Source: JAAELZ01 sp965237485 | Lineage (GTDB): Bacteria > Pseudomonadota > Gammaproteobacteria > Arenicellales > Poriferihabitantaceae | Direction of reading: 5' to 3' | DNA: 64,000 nt | Assembly: GCA_965237485.1 (NCBI GenBank) | Contig: CBDEFQ010000009.1 | Span: 1,302,001-1,366,000, forward strand | Shown here: positions 26,024-35,768 of the stretch, piece by piece | Numbering within the stretch: the stretch's first letter is position 1 | Layout of the letters: each line of letters opens with the position of its first letter | Program-made: the position numbers and the translations under genes | The notes under the pieces: model-generated | What the model was told of the DNA's origin: nothing | Databases searched by the model: none | The model's input: the letters and a program-made list of their open reading frames with translations, nothing else

Positions 26024-26914
26024 TTAAGTCATATTTAGCACGGGGTCTAAACCATTCTGCGCACACGCACCCTGAAGCGTGTTATGCAATAGCACCGCTA
26101 TGGTCATTGGGCCAACACCACCTGGGACCGGTGTAATCGCCCCCGCTACTGGCTCCGCATCGGCAAAATCAACATCACCGACAAGCTTACCTTTGCCGTC
26201 TTCGTCCACAATGCGGTTGATGCCCACGTCGATAACGGTAGCGCCCGGCTTAACCCAATCGGCTTTGATCATTTCTGGTCGCCCAACCGCTGCTACCAAT
26301 ATATCTGCATTGCGGCAAACTTCTTCAATATTTTTAGTGCGGGAATGGGCGATAGTGACTGTACAGCTTTCCTGTAGCAATAAGGCCGCCATAGGTTTGC
26401 CCACAATGTTTGAACGCCCCACAACAACCGCATTCATGCCTGACAAGTTACCGTCATGCTGCTCTTTAAGCAACATAATACAGCCCAAGGGCGTACATGA
26501 AACTATCTGTGGTTCACCAATCGCTAATCGACCCACGTTCTCTATATGAAAGCCATCGACATCTTTAGAAGATTCGATCGCATTGATAACCGTCATTGGA
26601 TCAATATGGTCGGGCAAGGGAAGTTGCACCAATATACCGTTCACCGCAGGGTCTTGATTTAACCGTTCAACTAGCACCAAGAGTTCCTCTTGCGATGTAC
26701 TTGCATCTAAAGCATGGTGAAAAGACTGCATACCCGCTTCTTTGGTTTGTTTACGCTTGCTACGCACATACACCCTACTAGCCGGGTCTTCGCCTACCAA
26801 AATAGTAGCCAATCCAGGCACAATATTGTGCTTGTCTTTTAAGGTTTTCGCCCCTTGGGCTATACCTTCTCGTAACTTATTAGCAAACGCTTTACCATCA
26901 ATAATCTGTGCCAT
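26024..26914 (-). CDS. folD: Bifunctional methylenetetrahydrofolate dehydrogenase/cyclohydrolase
   Basis: A 296-residue cytosolic FolD that interconverts 5,10-methylene-, methenyl- and 10-formyl-tetrahydrofolate. Signatures are YVRSKRKQTKEAGM (catalytic Lys), VNGILVQLPLPDHI, DVDGFH, VVVGRSNIVGKPMAALL (NADP loop) and PVPGGVGPMTIAVLL. It is the first gene of the group continuing into dapD. The intergenic space to the divergent FabD-like gene (26915-27119) should hold both promoters. Confidence 0.96.
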   Translation of the reverse strand: MAQIIDGKAFANKLREGIAQGAKTLKDKHNIVPGLATILVGEDPASRVYVRSKRKQTKEAGMQSFHHALDASTSQEELLVLVERLNQDPAVNGILVQLPLPDHIDPMTVINAIESSKDVDGFHIENVGRLAIGEPQIVSCTPLGCIMLLKEQHDGNLSGMNAVVVGRSNIVGKPMAALLLQESCTVTIAHSRTKNIEEVCRNADILVAAVGRPEMIKADWVKPGATVIDVGINRIVDEDGKGKLVGDVDFADAEPVAGAITPVPGGVGPMTIAVLLHNTLQGACAQNGLDPVLNMT

Positions 26915-27119
26915 TTCTTCTTATATAACCTTGTTTTCGAATAGGGGTCGAATTGTAGCTCCGCGACGCCACGAGGACTATTACTTTTTGTATTACTGGC
27001 TTAATAACAACATGCTGGTTGAACATGCGCGTGGGGTAATTTATTCGCACTTTACCTTGATTGAAATGCACAAAATTCATACTCTTGCAAGCTTAGATAA
27101 ATAACAAGAAATTAATCCA

Positions 27120-28109
27120 ATGAGTCATAAAAACGGCATACTTTTTGTTTTCCCCGGACAAGGCGCACAATATCCCGGGATCGGGTCTGATTTATTCAAA
27201 GCCTATCAAAGCATTAAGGAAACCTATCAAGAAGCCAGTGACACACTGGGCTATGACATCGCTCAACTATCATTTAGTGACCCTGACAACTTAATTAACT
27301 TCACACGCTATACTCAGCCTGTGTTGGTAACCCACCACATTGCCTGCTTACGCTTATTTCAAGAACTCACGGATCAACGCATTACGCCAAGCATGACAGC
27401 AGGCCATAGCTTGGGGGAATACTCGGCATTAGTCGCTGCTGATTCGCTCTCGTTTAACCAAGCGTTACAGCTAGTTAAAACTCGTGGTGAATTAATGGGC
27501 AAGTTAGGCCAGGGAGAAATGGAAGTGCTGACGCTCGAGCTTGAAGATGCGCGCGCTTTAGCGGATGAGTTTTATTGCGGCGTGGCAGCGTGTAACTTAT
27601 CCGACCAAACCGTGGTTGGGGGTATGCCAGATGATCTCGCTGCCTTAGCCATAGCGATGAATGAACGCTTCCCTAGAAAGCGTAGCACTCGCCTGAAGAC
27701 AGAAGGCGCATTTCATACCTACTATATGGTGGAAGCCGCAAAACAATTTCGAGAGGAGCTCGATGCCCAGAACTTCAAACCCCCCATCGTAAAAGTGGCA
27801 TCTAACTATAGTGGCAGCTTTCACGAAGCAAACAGTGATTCAATCCGCTCGCGTTTATTCATGCAATTGTTTAACCCTGTTTTGTGGGTCAATAATCTGC
27901 AAGCGGCTGGAGAACATGGCTTACAAAAAGTAATCGAATTTGGCGGTGGCATAGGTAAAGGTGAATCACCGGATGAAAAACGCGCCAACCTTGAAGGTAT
28001 TGTCAAAAAGACTTTCCGTGGCACTGAGGCACCACCTGAAACCTTTTTGGTAATCAACCAAGCTTCATTAGAGGCGACTGTGGCACACTTTTCGGAAGTT
28101 GCCACCTAG
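27120..28109 (+). CDS. FabD-like ACP S-malonyltransferase/acyltransferase
   Basis: A 329-residue acyltransferase-domain protein. FVFPGQGAQYPGIG is the N-terminal signature, GHSLGEYSAL carries the nucleophilic Ser near residue 96, and the catalytic His should be in EGAFHTYYM. It resembles FabD and polyketide AT domains, but it stands alone, with no fab operon or polyketide genes beside it, so it may be a paralogue rather than the housekeeping FabD. ARG- and GAFH-type motifs fit malonyl-CoA use. It converges with malate synthase G, with 5 bases between the stops. Confidence 0.8.
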   Translation: MSHKNGILFVFPGQGAQYPGIGSDLFKAYQSIKETYQEASDTLGYDIAQLSFSDPDNLINFTRYTQPVLVTHHIACLRLFQELTDQRITPSMTAGHSLGEYSALVAADSLSFNQALQLVKTRGELMGKLGQGEMEVLTLELEDARALADEFYCGVAACNLSDQTVVGGMPDDLAALAIAMNERFPRKRSTRLKTEGAFHTYYMVEAAKQFREELDAQNFKPPIVKVASNYSGSFHEANSDSIRSRLFMQLFNPVLWVNNLQAAGEHGLQKVIEFGGGIGKGESPDEKRANLEGIVKKTFRGTEAPPETFLVINQASLEATVAHFSEVAT

Positions 28110-28114
28110 ATTAA

Positions 28115-30304
28115 TTACATAGCCAACCGTTCTTGACGCCGGGCAATTAATTCTGGTTCGGTGTAACCGTTGGATTGCTGATCGCCATTGATCACCAAAT
28201 TGCAAGCCGCTCTAAACGCCACGCCATCGCATTTAGGCGCCATCGGCATATAGGCTGGGTCATTGGCATTTTGTGCATCTACAACGACTGCCATCTTCTT
28301 CATGGCATCAATAATCTGCTCTTGCGTGCATACCTTATGCTGTAGCCAGTTCGCCAGCAATTGGCTGGAAATACGCAATGTGGCGCGATCTTCCATCAAT
28401 GCCACATTATGGATATCCGGCACTTTGGAGCACCCTACTCCTTGATCAACCCAGCGCACCACATAACCTAAAATGCTCTGCGCGTTCTCTTGGATTTCGG
28501 TGCTAATTTCTTCAGCACTTAACTCTTTATCTCCGAGTAGTGGAATAGTTAAAATATCATCAAGGCTAGCTCTATCACGGCCCTTTAGTTTTTCTTGTTG
28601 TTCAGCGACGTTTACGCTGTGGTAATGCAAAGCGTGTAACGTTGCGCCAGTTGGAGATGGAACCCAAGCACAGCTCGCTCCAGCCAGCGGCGCATCCATT
28701 TTAGTAGCTAACATTTCTTTCATGTCATCTGGTCTTGCCCACATCCCTTTGCCAATTTGTGCACGCCCAGTCATCGAAGTTTCGAGGCCAACATCCACAT
28801 TCCAATCTTCATAGGCTTGCAACCACGGCTGTTGCTTGATCAGCGCCTTTGGCAACATGGGGCCAGCATGCATTGAAGTATGTATTTCGTCGCCAGTGCG
28901 ATCGAGAAAACCAGTATTAATAAATACGATGCGGTTTTTAAGCGCCCGCACACATTCCTTCAAGTTGACGGTAGTACGGCGCTCTTCGTCCATCAAACCT
29001 ATCTTGACTGTATTTGGAGCCAAGCCCAATATTTCTTCAACTCGAGTAAACAGCCTGTCCGTAAGCTCTGCTTCCTGTGGGCCATGCATTTTTGGCTTAA
29101 CCACATAAATACTTCGTTTCTGGCTGTTGCGCAATCCACCGACTTTGATCAGGTCGTATATCGCGCCCAAACAAGTGATCAGCGCATCTAACATACCCTC
29201 GGGTGTTTGATTTCCATCGCTATCTAAAACGCTGTCGGTGGTAACCAAATGTCCCACATTCCGTACCATCATCAAACTGCGTCCGTTAAGGTGTAACATC
29301 TCACCATTAACGCCCTTATATTTGCGCGTTCCAGCCAATCTACGCGAAATAGTTTTACCCCCTTTCTGAAAATTGGCACTGATCGTCCACGTCATTAAGC
29401 CAAGCCAATTACGGTACACCTCCACCTTCTCAGCTGGCGTAACCGCCGCTACCGAATCTTCGCAGTCCATGATCGTGCTTACCGCCGATTCAATAATCAC
29501 ATCGCTTAAACTAGATGGATGTAAACCACCTACAGTGCTATTAGAATTAATGACCAACTCAACATGTAAGCCGTTATTTTTAAGTAAAAATATTTGGCTA
29601 GCACCTCTCTCAGTTACGCCTATAAACTGATTTTCATTCTGCAAATAATGCGTTTGTCCGTCCTTCGCCACAATTTGTAGGCGTTGTCTTCCCGAAGTAT
29701 CGGCCAATTTATATGTCTGAACCTGTTGGTGGCTAACATGAGTTAGGGGAAAGGCGTTATCCAAGAATTCTTGGCTACGCTCTACTACCTTTAGCCCACG
29801 CAGGCGATTAAATTCTTTACCCGGGGCAAGATCACCTTCTTTATCGATGACATCCGTACCGTAAAAAGCGTCGTATAAACTCCCCCATCTAGCATTTGCC
29901 GCGTTAATTGCGAAGCGCGCATTGTTAACCGGGACCACCAGCTGCGGGCCCGCAATTGTCGCTATTTCGTCATCAACATTTTCTGTCCCTATTTCAAAGG
30001 GCTGACCTTCAGCTTGCAGATAACCAATTTCTGAAAGCAATGTTTTATAAGCATCAAAATTAAATTTATCACCCGCATGCTGTTTATGCCAATCATCCAA
30101 TTGCGATTGCAAGACATCACGATGATTTAGCAGCCACTGGTTCTGAGGGATCAATTCATTTAGTAAATCCGCATAAGCTACCCAAATCTCATCTGACTCT
30201 AGTCCCAAACCTTGTAATATTTCTGCTTCAACAAAATCGTATAGCTCTTTGGCTATTTTTATACCGCTAATTACAATTTTATCGTCAGAAGATCTAGTTT
30301 CCAT
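28115..30304 (-). CDS. glcB: Malate synthase G
   Basis: A 729-residue enzyme condensing glyoxylate with acetyl-CoA to malate. Length and order match the G isoform. Visible motifs include NARWGSLYDAFYGTD, MDCEDSVAAV, NRIVFINTGFLDRTGDEIHTSMHAGP, GKGMWARPDDM and AGASCAWVPSPTGATLHALHYH (the region of the reactive Cys). Isoform G usually serves growth on glycolate or glyoxylate. Here glyoxylate or glycine coming from the aldolase pathway of region 1 is a conceivable source, but that link is speculative. Confidence 0.95.
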   Translation of the reverse strand: METRSSDDKIVISGIKIAKELYDFVEAEILQGLGLESDEIWVAYADLLNELIPQNQWLLNHRDVLQSQLDDWHKQHAGDKFNFDAYKTLLSEIGYLQAEGQPFEIGTENVDDEIATIAGPQLVVPVNNARFAINAANARWGSLYDAFYGTDVIDKEGDLAPGKEFNRLRGLKVVERSQEFLDNAFPLTHVSHQQVQTYKLADTSGRQRLQIVAKDGQTHYLQNENQFIGVTERGASQIFLLKNNGLHVELVINSNSTVGGLHPSSLSDVIIESAVSTIMDCEDSVAAVTPAEKVEVYRNWLGLMTWTISANFQKGGKTISRRLAGTRKYKGVNGEMLHLNGRSLMMVRNVGHLVTTDSVLDSDGNQTPEGMLDALITCLGAIYDLIKVGGLRNSQKRSIYVVKPKMHGPQEAELTDRLFTRVEEILGLAPNTVKIGLMDEERRTTVNLKECVRALKNRIVFINTGFLDRTGDEIHTSMHAGPMLPKALIKQQPWLQAYEDWNVDVGLETSMTGRAQIGKGMWARPDDMKEMLATKMDAPLAGASCAWVPSPTGATLHALHYHSVNVAEQQEKLKGRDRASLDDILTIPLLGDKELSAEEISTEIQENAQSILGYVVRWVDQGVGCSKVPDIHNVALMEDRATLRISSQLLANWLQHKVCTQEQIIDAMKKMAVVVDAQNANDPAYMPMAPKCDGVAFRAACNLVINGDQQSNGYTEPELIARRQERLAM

Positions 30305-30345
30305 AAGAATTATTTTGATACATTAGGTTAACTACCCTATTTCAC

Positions 30346-31221
30346 CTATCCAGCCGAACTACGAAATTGACTCAGAGTACGGCGTGGTGTGAGTGATTCA
30401 ATGTCAATATGTATATCGAGCACTGCGCCAGATTTTGACACTAGCGCTTGTTCAAAAGCAGGATAAAAATACTCGGTTTTTTCAATAAGCACTGACATAA
30501 ATCCATACGCCTTTGCTAACGTTACGAAGTCCGGGTTTTCTATGTCCGTTCCCGAAACACGCGCAGGATAGTGCTGCTCTTGGTGCATTCGAATCGTGCC
30601 GTATGAACCATTATTTATAATTAAAATTATAGGCCGCGCGCCATATTGCATAGCGGTTCCTAACTCTTGACAGTTCATTTGAAAATCCCCGTCCCCAGCA
30701 AAACAGATAACAGTTCTCTCAGGCTCGACCAACTTGCATGCAATAGCCGCGGGCACACCAAACCCCATTGCACCACTTTGTGGGGCAAGTAATCTTTGGT
30801 TTTCTCCGAACTTAAATAACTTATTTAGCCAAACTGCGAAGTTGCCAGCCCCATTTGTTAATACCGCATCGCCTGGAAGGCACCGGCGTAAATAATGCAT
30901 GATCTGACCCATATCCACCGCACCAGGCTGCATAGGCACTTCAAAACTATCCAGATAACTTTGCCTACCTTGCTTAAGCCAAGTTGTTGAGTTTGCTGCA
31001 ATATCTAAACAACTTAACGCCCGCAACATGTTATTCGGTCCAGCGTGAAGTGCTATGTCAGCTGCAATTATCTTGCCCAACTCAGCATCACTGCTGTGGG
31101 CATGAACTACCTTACCTTGCGGGTTAGGCAAGTCAATTAACGCATATGCATCGGTAGTCATTTCACCAAAACGTATGCCAACTGCGATAATTAAATCCGC
31201 TTGTTTTATAATATCTTTAAG
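30346..31221 (-). pseudogene. Thiamin-diphosphate enzyme (acetolactate-synthase-like), N-terminally truncated
   Basis: The C-terminal half of a ThDP-dependent decarboxylase or synthase. The ThDP motif GDGDFQMN...NN is intact, preceded by APQSGAMGFGVPAAI and followed by IENPDFVTLAKAYGF. The open frame extends upstream of the annotated ATG through ADLIIAVGIRFGEMTT to about 31221, where it meets an IS200/IS605-like end, so ~290 residues (including the catalytic Glu domain) are missing. The remaining part cannot form a complete active site. The fragment is well preserved, so the truncation is probably recent. Confidence 0.82.
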
Positions 31222-31495
31222 TTGACGACTCCCCTAGCTAAAGCAAGGGGATTCCTAATTCAACACAACGAACCTATGTAGACTAGCCACACAGGATTTA
31301 CAGTTGCTCCAAAGGCTAAAGACGACAAGCCCTGCCGCCTAAATATTTATTCGTGTATTATACACATATATCAGGCCATCAGGCCATTATTTATGTGGAT
31401 TTTTGAAAGACTATGTACGTCACCAGAATACTCCTAGCTAACCGCTGCGCTTACCTCCCCGCACTAGAAGTACGGGGTTTCTCGCGGAGATTAAG
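31222..31495. mobile_element. IS200/IS605-like end remnant (no transposase gene)
   Basis: About 270 bases bounded by two hairpins typical of this family's subterminal ends: CCCCTAGCTAAAGCAAGGGG at 31231-31250 and CCCCGCACTAGAAGTACGGGG at 31457-31477. Nothing coding for TnpA or TnpB is between them. The left hairpin sits exactly where the ThDP gene is cut. Confidence 0.55.
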
Positions 31496-31514
31496 ATAAA
31501 TTTGTGCCAAAGTG

Positions 31515-31541
31515 AAGGCTGAGTATTACTAAGCCTTTTTT
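31515..31541 (+). terminator. Rho-independent terminator-like hairpin
   Basis: AAGGCT (31515-31520) pairs with AGCCTT (31532-31537), followed by a T run on the + strand. It would stop + strand transcription leaving the IS200/IS605-like remnant. Confidence 0.5.
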
Positions 31542-31565
31542 GGGTCTACCCATACCAGAAGTAGC

Positions 31566-32411
31566 CTACTCTTTTAAATCCTTTTCAAAGCACAGTTCAA
31601 AATCTGCCATTAAGGTTTCCAGCATTAAAAAATAGCCTTCTTGCAGATAGGCGTTAGTTGTCAGCACATACACACCCAATGGTTTTAGCAACTTAGTTAA
31701 CTTTTTCACAGGATCACTCTCTGACATTAAAACGCACTCAACTGCCACACTTGACTGACCTACGAGTTCTCTTAAACGTTTCAGGCTTAATTGACCATGT
31801 ACGCTGGTTTCCAGCACAATTGGAGATTTAAGCTTGCCCACCTCGCTAAAATAGCTATAAGCATCGTGGAAAACAGCGTAGTGCTTTTGCGTAAACCCGC
31901 TCATTCTCTGTTTAATTTCAGTAGACAATTGCTGTAGGCGAAGGTCAAGCTGGGCATGATTATTTCTGATGAGTTGTTCATCAATTGGGGCCAGACCCAC
32001 TAGCTCATCCGTTAAAGGCCCCAACATGCTTCGCATTAGTTCTGGGTCAAGCCAAACATGGGGGTCATCACCGCGCATAGTATCTTTAAGTATCGTTTCC
32101 AATCTAAACTCCTTTAGCGCAAAGCTTTGTGCCTTCAAAACCTTTGCTAAATTTGTTTCAAACCCCGCACCAACCCAAATTACGATTTCTGCAGAATCAA
32201 TTTTTTTAATGTCTGAGGGCCTAAATGAAAAGTGATGCATATCTACATTAACTGGCAACAACAATTGAGATTGAAAAGCCCCTTTCAAGAGTGTTTGCAC
32301 CAAAGAATGTATTGGCGCAACTGATACCAGCACCTTTGGCGATGCTACCAACTGACTGGTAAACAAATACAACGATACTGATAGTACGGCTAATAGATGT
32401 TTTCTTGGCAT
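31566..32411 (-). CDS. znuA: Zinc ABC transporter periplasmic binding protein
   Basis: A 281-residue cluster A-I metal-binding protein. A Sec signal peptide (LLAVLSVSLYLFTSQLVAS) is followed by SVAPIHSLV. Candidate metal ligands are His in DMHHFSFRPSD, His in DDPHVWLDP and His in VFHDAYSYF. The His-rich loop found in E. coli ZnuA is nearly absent. It is divergent from zur-znuC-znuB with a candidate Zur operator overlapping its start region, which supports zinc rather than manganese as substrate. Confidence 0.88.
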   Translation of the reverse strand: MPRKHLLAVLSVSLYLFTSQLVASPKVLVSVAPIHSLVQTLLKGAFQSQLLLPVNVDMHHFSFRPSDIKKIDSAEIVIWVGAGFETNLAKVLKAQSFALKEFRLETILKDTMRGDDPHVWLDPELMRSMLGPLTDELVGLAPIDEQLIRNNHAQLDLRLQQLSTEIKQRMSGFTQKHYAVFHDAYSYFSEVGKLKSPIVLETSVHGQLSLKRLRELVGQSSVAVECVLMSESDPVKKLTKLLKPLGVYVLTTNAYLQEGYFLMLETLMADFELCFEKDLKE

Positions 32412-32413
32412 TT

Positions 32414-32430
32414 ATGTTATGTTATAACCT
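32414..32430. promoter_or_regulatory. Candidate Zur operator
   Basis: GTTATGTTATAAC (32416-32428) is a palindrome of the kind bound by Zur in gammaproteobacteria, located between divergent znuA and zur. A TATAAT at 32441-32446 may be the -10 of the zur-znuCB transcript. Confidence 0.6.
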
Positions 32431-32481
32431 TTCATTCAAGTATAATACCAAAGCCGTTTATCTGTTAGTTTTTCCCTTACC

Positions 32482-32937
32482 ATGCCGCTTAGTCTAAACA
32501 AACAATTTAAACGCGCTGAACAAATTTGCGCAAGAAATGACGCACGATTCACCCCCATTCGAAAATCCGTACTGGAATTAGTTTGCGCGGCAAAGAAACC
32601 ACTTTCTGCTTACGACTTATTGGATCAACTAAAGGTTATTCATAAAAATCCACAACCTCCCACGGTATATCGCGCCTTAGGGTTTTTACTGCAGCACAAG
32701 CTAATCCATAAATTAAGCACTATAAACGCCTATTATTCTTGTACCTGCCCAGGAGACCAACATGCCGTATTGTTTTTAATCTGTAAGGATTGTAATCAAG
32801 CTACCGAATTGATCGAACCCGACTTAATGCTTACGCTCCATCAACGTATTACTAAAAGCGGATACCACGAACAATACCCCTTAGTAGAAGTAATGGGCAC
32901 GTGCCCTAGCTGCGTGAAAACATGCAATCTGCACTGA
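32482..32937 (+). CDS. zur: Fur-family zinc uptake regulator
   Basis: A 151-residue Fur-family repressor. The winged-helix part contains ARFTPIRKSVLELVCAAKKPLSAYDLL and PPTVYRALGFLLQHKLIHKL. The metal-binding part has CTCPGDQHAVLFLICKDCNQATEL and ends with GTCPSCVK, giving two CxxC-type pairs for structural zinc. Its position beside znuA and overlap with znuC (16 bases) identify it as Zur rather than Fur. It would repress its own operon and znuA when zinc is sufficient. Confidence 0.9.
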   Translation: MPLSLNKQFKRAEQICARNDARFTPIRKSVLELVCAAKKPLSAYDLLDQLKVIHKNPQPPTVYRALGFLLQHKLIHKLSTINAYYSCTCPGDQHAVLFLICKDCNQATELIEPDLMLTLHQRITKSGYHEQYPLVEVMGTCPSCVKTCNLH

Positions 32938-33659
32938 TTTCCGGAAAAGACCTCACTGTCGTCAAAGGCGGAAAGAAGCTTATAGAAAAGGTAAGTTTAA
33001 CCCTAAATGAAGGCGAGATAGTTACCTTAATTGGTCCTAATGGATCAGGAAAAACTACTTTAATCAAAGCGTTACTAGGCCTAATTCGAGTAGATATTGG
33101 CAGCCTAACCCGCAAACCTGATCTAACCGTTGGGTATGTTCCACAGCAGTTAGACCTCGACCCGAGTATGCCGCTTTCTGTCCGAAGCTTACTAAAGTTA
33201 GAGTGCAGGGACATTGACCTGATTTTAAGTAAGCTAGAGCGTACAGGCGCTGCTAAGCTAATCGACAATCAAGTAAACACACTTTCTGGCGGCGAGTTGC
33301 GCCGTGTCTTGATAGCGCGATCCTTATTAAAAGACGCCAATTTACTGGTTTTGGATGAACCTTCCGCTGGTTTAGATTTCAGCGGGCAAGCTCAGCTATA
33401 TGAATTATTGACCGCTATTCGTGATGAAACCGCCTGTGGCATCTTACTGGTATCCCACGACTTACATTTAGTGATGGCATCGACAGATAAAGTTATCTGT
33501 TTAAACCACCATATTTGCTGCGAGGGCAAGCCGGACGACATCAACCAACACCCCGAGTACCTTAAGCTATTTAGTGGTACTACGAGCGAGGCCGTTTCAG
33601 TTTACAGTCACCATCATAACCATTCGCACGGCTTAGATGGAGATGTGTGCGATCATTAA
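32922..33659 (+). CDS. znuC: Zinc ABC transporter ATPase
   Basis: A 245-residue ATPase with Walker A GPNGSGKTT, signature LSGGELRRVLIARSL, Walker B LLVLDEP and switch His in VSHDLH. The C-terminus is His-rich (YSHHHNHSHG), as is common for ZnuC. The start overlaps the end of zur, and znuB follows after 12 bases, so the three are translated from one message. Confidence 0.93.
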   Translation: MQSALISGKDLTVVKGGKKLIEKVSLTLNEGEIVTLIGPNGSGKTTLIKALLGLIRVDIGSLTRKPDLTVGYVPQQLDLDPSMPLSVRSLLKLECRDIDLILSKLERTGAAKLIDNQVNTLSGGELRRVLIARSLLKDANLLVLDEPSAGLDFSGQAQLYELLTAIRDETACGILLVSHDLHLVMASTDKVICLNHHICCEGKPDDINQHPEYLKLFSGTTSEAVSVYSHHHNHSHGLDGDVCDH

Positions 33660-33671
33660 TACGAGTAGCCC

Positions 33672-34463
33672 ATGGAAGTGCTGATCCTACGTTCGCTTAT
33701 CACCGGTATATTGTTAGCGATTTGCGCCGCACCGATGGGGTGTTTTATGATGTGGAAAAACATGGCATTTTATGGTGCGGCCATCGCACATGCGTCTATT
33801 TTAGGCTTGGCTATTGCCAACTTAACAGGCACTAACCCGCAAATCGGCCTGATGGTTTCTTCAGTAGGTTTCGCACTTTTTATTGTCGCATTACAAAGCC
33901 ACTCTCGACAAAACTTAGACGCACAACTAAGCATTGTTTCTCACAGCATGCTCGCTTTAGGGCTTATTCTACTGAGTCTTTACGCGCCAAGCCAAATAAA
34001 CCTAATGCAATACTTAATAGGCGACATACTCAGCATCACTACCCAAGACACGCTACTAATCGCCTCTTTTTGCGTAGCGGTTATCCTATTATTTGTGCTT
34101 TTTATTAAGCCCTTACTGCTGACCACAATCAGCCCAGCCATTGCTCAAGCTGAAGGTATAAACATCCGGCGTTATAATGCACTTTACTTAATCACTCTGG
34201 CGTTGTTTGTCAGCATTAGCATTCAAGTTATTGGCTTATTGTTGGTTATGGCTATCTTAATCATTCCCCCCGCGGCGAGCAAAGCGTTCTCAAATAGCCC
34301 ACAAAGCATGATAGTTATCTCCGCAGTTTGTGGAATGTTATGCATTATTCTGGGTATTGCTGCCTCATGGTTTTATGATCTCCCTGCGGGGCCAGCTATT
34401 GTAGTAACTGCATTTTCCTTGTATTTAATCAGCACTATTCGTGAAAGGGTACGGGGCACTTGA
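33672..34463 (+). CDS. znuB: Zinc ABC transporter permease
   Basis: A 263-residue ABC-3 family permease with about seven to eight hydrophobic segments (for example LITGILLAICAAPMGCFMMW, LITLALFVSISIQVIGLLLV, IVVTAFSLYLISTI) and the cytoplasmic loop AIAHASILGLAIANL. It pairs with ZnuC and receives zinc from ZnuA. Confidence 0.92.
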   Translation: MEVLILRSLITGILLAICAAPMGCFMMWKNMAFYGAAIAHASILGLAIANLTGTNPQIGLMVSSVGFALFIVALQSHSRQNLDAQLSIVSHSMLALGLILLSLYAPSQINLMQYLIGDILSITTQDTLLIASFCVAVILLFVLFIKPLLLTTISPAIAQAEGINIRRYNALYLITLALFVSISIQVIGLLLVMAILIIPPAASKAFSNSPQSMIVISAVCGMLCIILGIAASWFYDLPAGPAIVVTAFSLYLISTIRERVRGT

Positions 34464-34567
34464 GAACCCAGTTAGAGTCTTTATAGAACAGATTATTTTA
34501 AGTTCGCCTAAGCACCCTAGCGCATTATAATCCAGTATTTAATTGACGCGCTGTACCCTAATATCTC

Positions 34568-35656
34568 ATGAATACTTATAAGATTGCTTTGTTAGCCGGT
34601 GACGGCATTGGCCCTGAGATTATGCAACAGGGCGTTAAAGTGCTGAAAGCCATTGAAGCGCGAGGCGAAGTAAACTTTGAATTGATGCCAGCGCTATTCG
34701 GTGCTAGTGCCTATTTTGAAGTGGGCCATTCATTGCCCAAGGAGACTTTGGCTATATGCGATGAAGCGGATGCAATATTAAAGGGCAGCATCGGCCTTAA
34801 TCACCAAGATACTCTGAAAATTCCGGTTGAAGAACGCCCGGAGCGCGCCGCACTGCTACCACTGCGTAAGCACTATGACACCTTTGCCAACTTCCGCCCA
34901 GTGTATTTGCCCAAAGGGCTTAGGCATTTTTCACCGCTTAAAAAAGAAATTATTGGCGATGGCATCGATATCATGATCATTCGCGAGTTGGTGGGGGGTT
35001 TATATTTTGGAAACAAAGAGTTAGGAGTGAATAGTGATGGATTACGCTATGTAAAAGAAAGCCTTGAATACAGCGAAGACCAGATCGAACGCATCTTGCG
35101 CGTGGCCTTTGAGACTGCTCAAAAACGCCGCAAATTACTGCACAATGTACACAAAAGTAATGTGCTTAAATCCAGCGTATTATGGAACGAGATACTTGAC
35201 GAAGTAAAAGGGGACTACCCAGATGTAAAAGTGGAGCATATGTTGGTAGACGCCGTCGCGACCACCCTTTGTTTAAACCCAGGGCAATTCGACGTTATGG
35301 TTATGGAGAATATGATGGGTGACATCATCAGCGACCAAGGTGGTGGAATTCTAGGTTCACTCGGCCTAATGCCTTCTGCCTGCATTGGCCCCGAAAAAGC
35401 CTACTATGAACCTTCTCACGGTAGTGCGCCAGATATCGCAGGGCAAAACATTGCTAACCCTTACTCAATGATCGGCTCAGTGGCGATGATGTTGGAATAC
35501 AGTTTTGGCATGAAACAAGAATCACGAGAGATCTTCGACGCGATGGAAAACCTATTCATCCAAGGTGTAACCACACCTGATCTAAAACAACCTGGGGTTA
35601 ACAACGCTATGATCAGCACCGATGAATTTGGCGATAGAGTAGCCCGCGTTTTGTAA
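34568..35656 (+). CDS. LeuB-like beta-decarboxylating dehydrogenase
   Basis: A 362-residue member of the isocitrate/isopropylmalate dehydrogenase family. It starts with KIALLAGDGIGPEIM. Substrate and metal residues are visible in LLPLRKHYDTFANFRPV, IIRELVGGLYFG, KSNVLKSSVLW and MVMENMMGDIISDQ, and cofactor binding in EPSHGSAPDIAGQNIANP. The pattern is closest to 3-isopropylmalate dehydrogenase, but leuC and leuD are not adjacent and some positions differ (IIRELVGG for the usual VRELTGG). A related D-malate or tartrate dehydrogenase therefore remains possible. It is 112 bases before the mutase gene and may or may not share its transcript. Confidence 0.72.
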   Translation: MNTYKIALLAGDGIGPEIMQQGVKVLKAIEARGEVNFELMPALFGASAYFEVGHSLPKETLAICDEADAILKGSIGLNHQDTLKIPVEERPERAALLPLRKHYDTFANFRPVYLPKGLRHFSPLKKEIIGDGIDIMIIRELVGGLYFGNKELGVNSDGLRYVKESLEYSEDQIERILRVAFETAQKRRKLLHNVHKSNVLKSSVLWNEILDEVKGDYPDVKVEHMLVDAVATTLCLNPGQFDVMVMENMMGDIISDQGGGILGSLGLMPSACIGPEKAYYEPSHGSAPDIAGQNIANPYSMIGSVAMMLEYSFGMKQESREIFDAMENLFIQGVTTPDLKQPGVNNAMISTDEFGDRVARVL

Positions 35657-35768
35657 GCTAAGATAAAGGCAGTATAAACGCCCAAGGCCCACTACTTATT
35701 GACAGCATACGCAGTCTTAAAATGCGGTCTATAATCCAAGCACCCCTCTATGCATAGAAACCCACTCC

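Noticed and set aside
25992..26066. N-terminal extension of DapD starting inside folD
   Set aside because: The extension overlaps the folD 3' end and is not part of the known DapD length; the internal ATG at 25994 fits the family.
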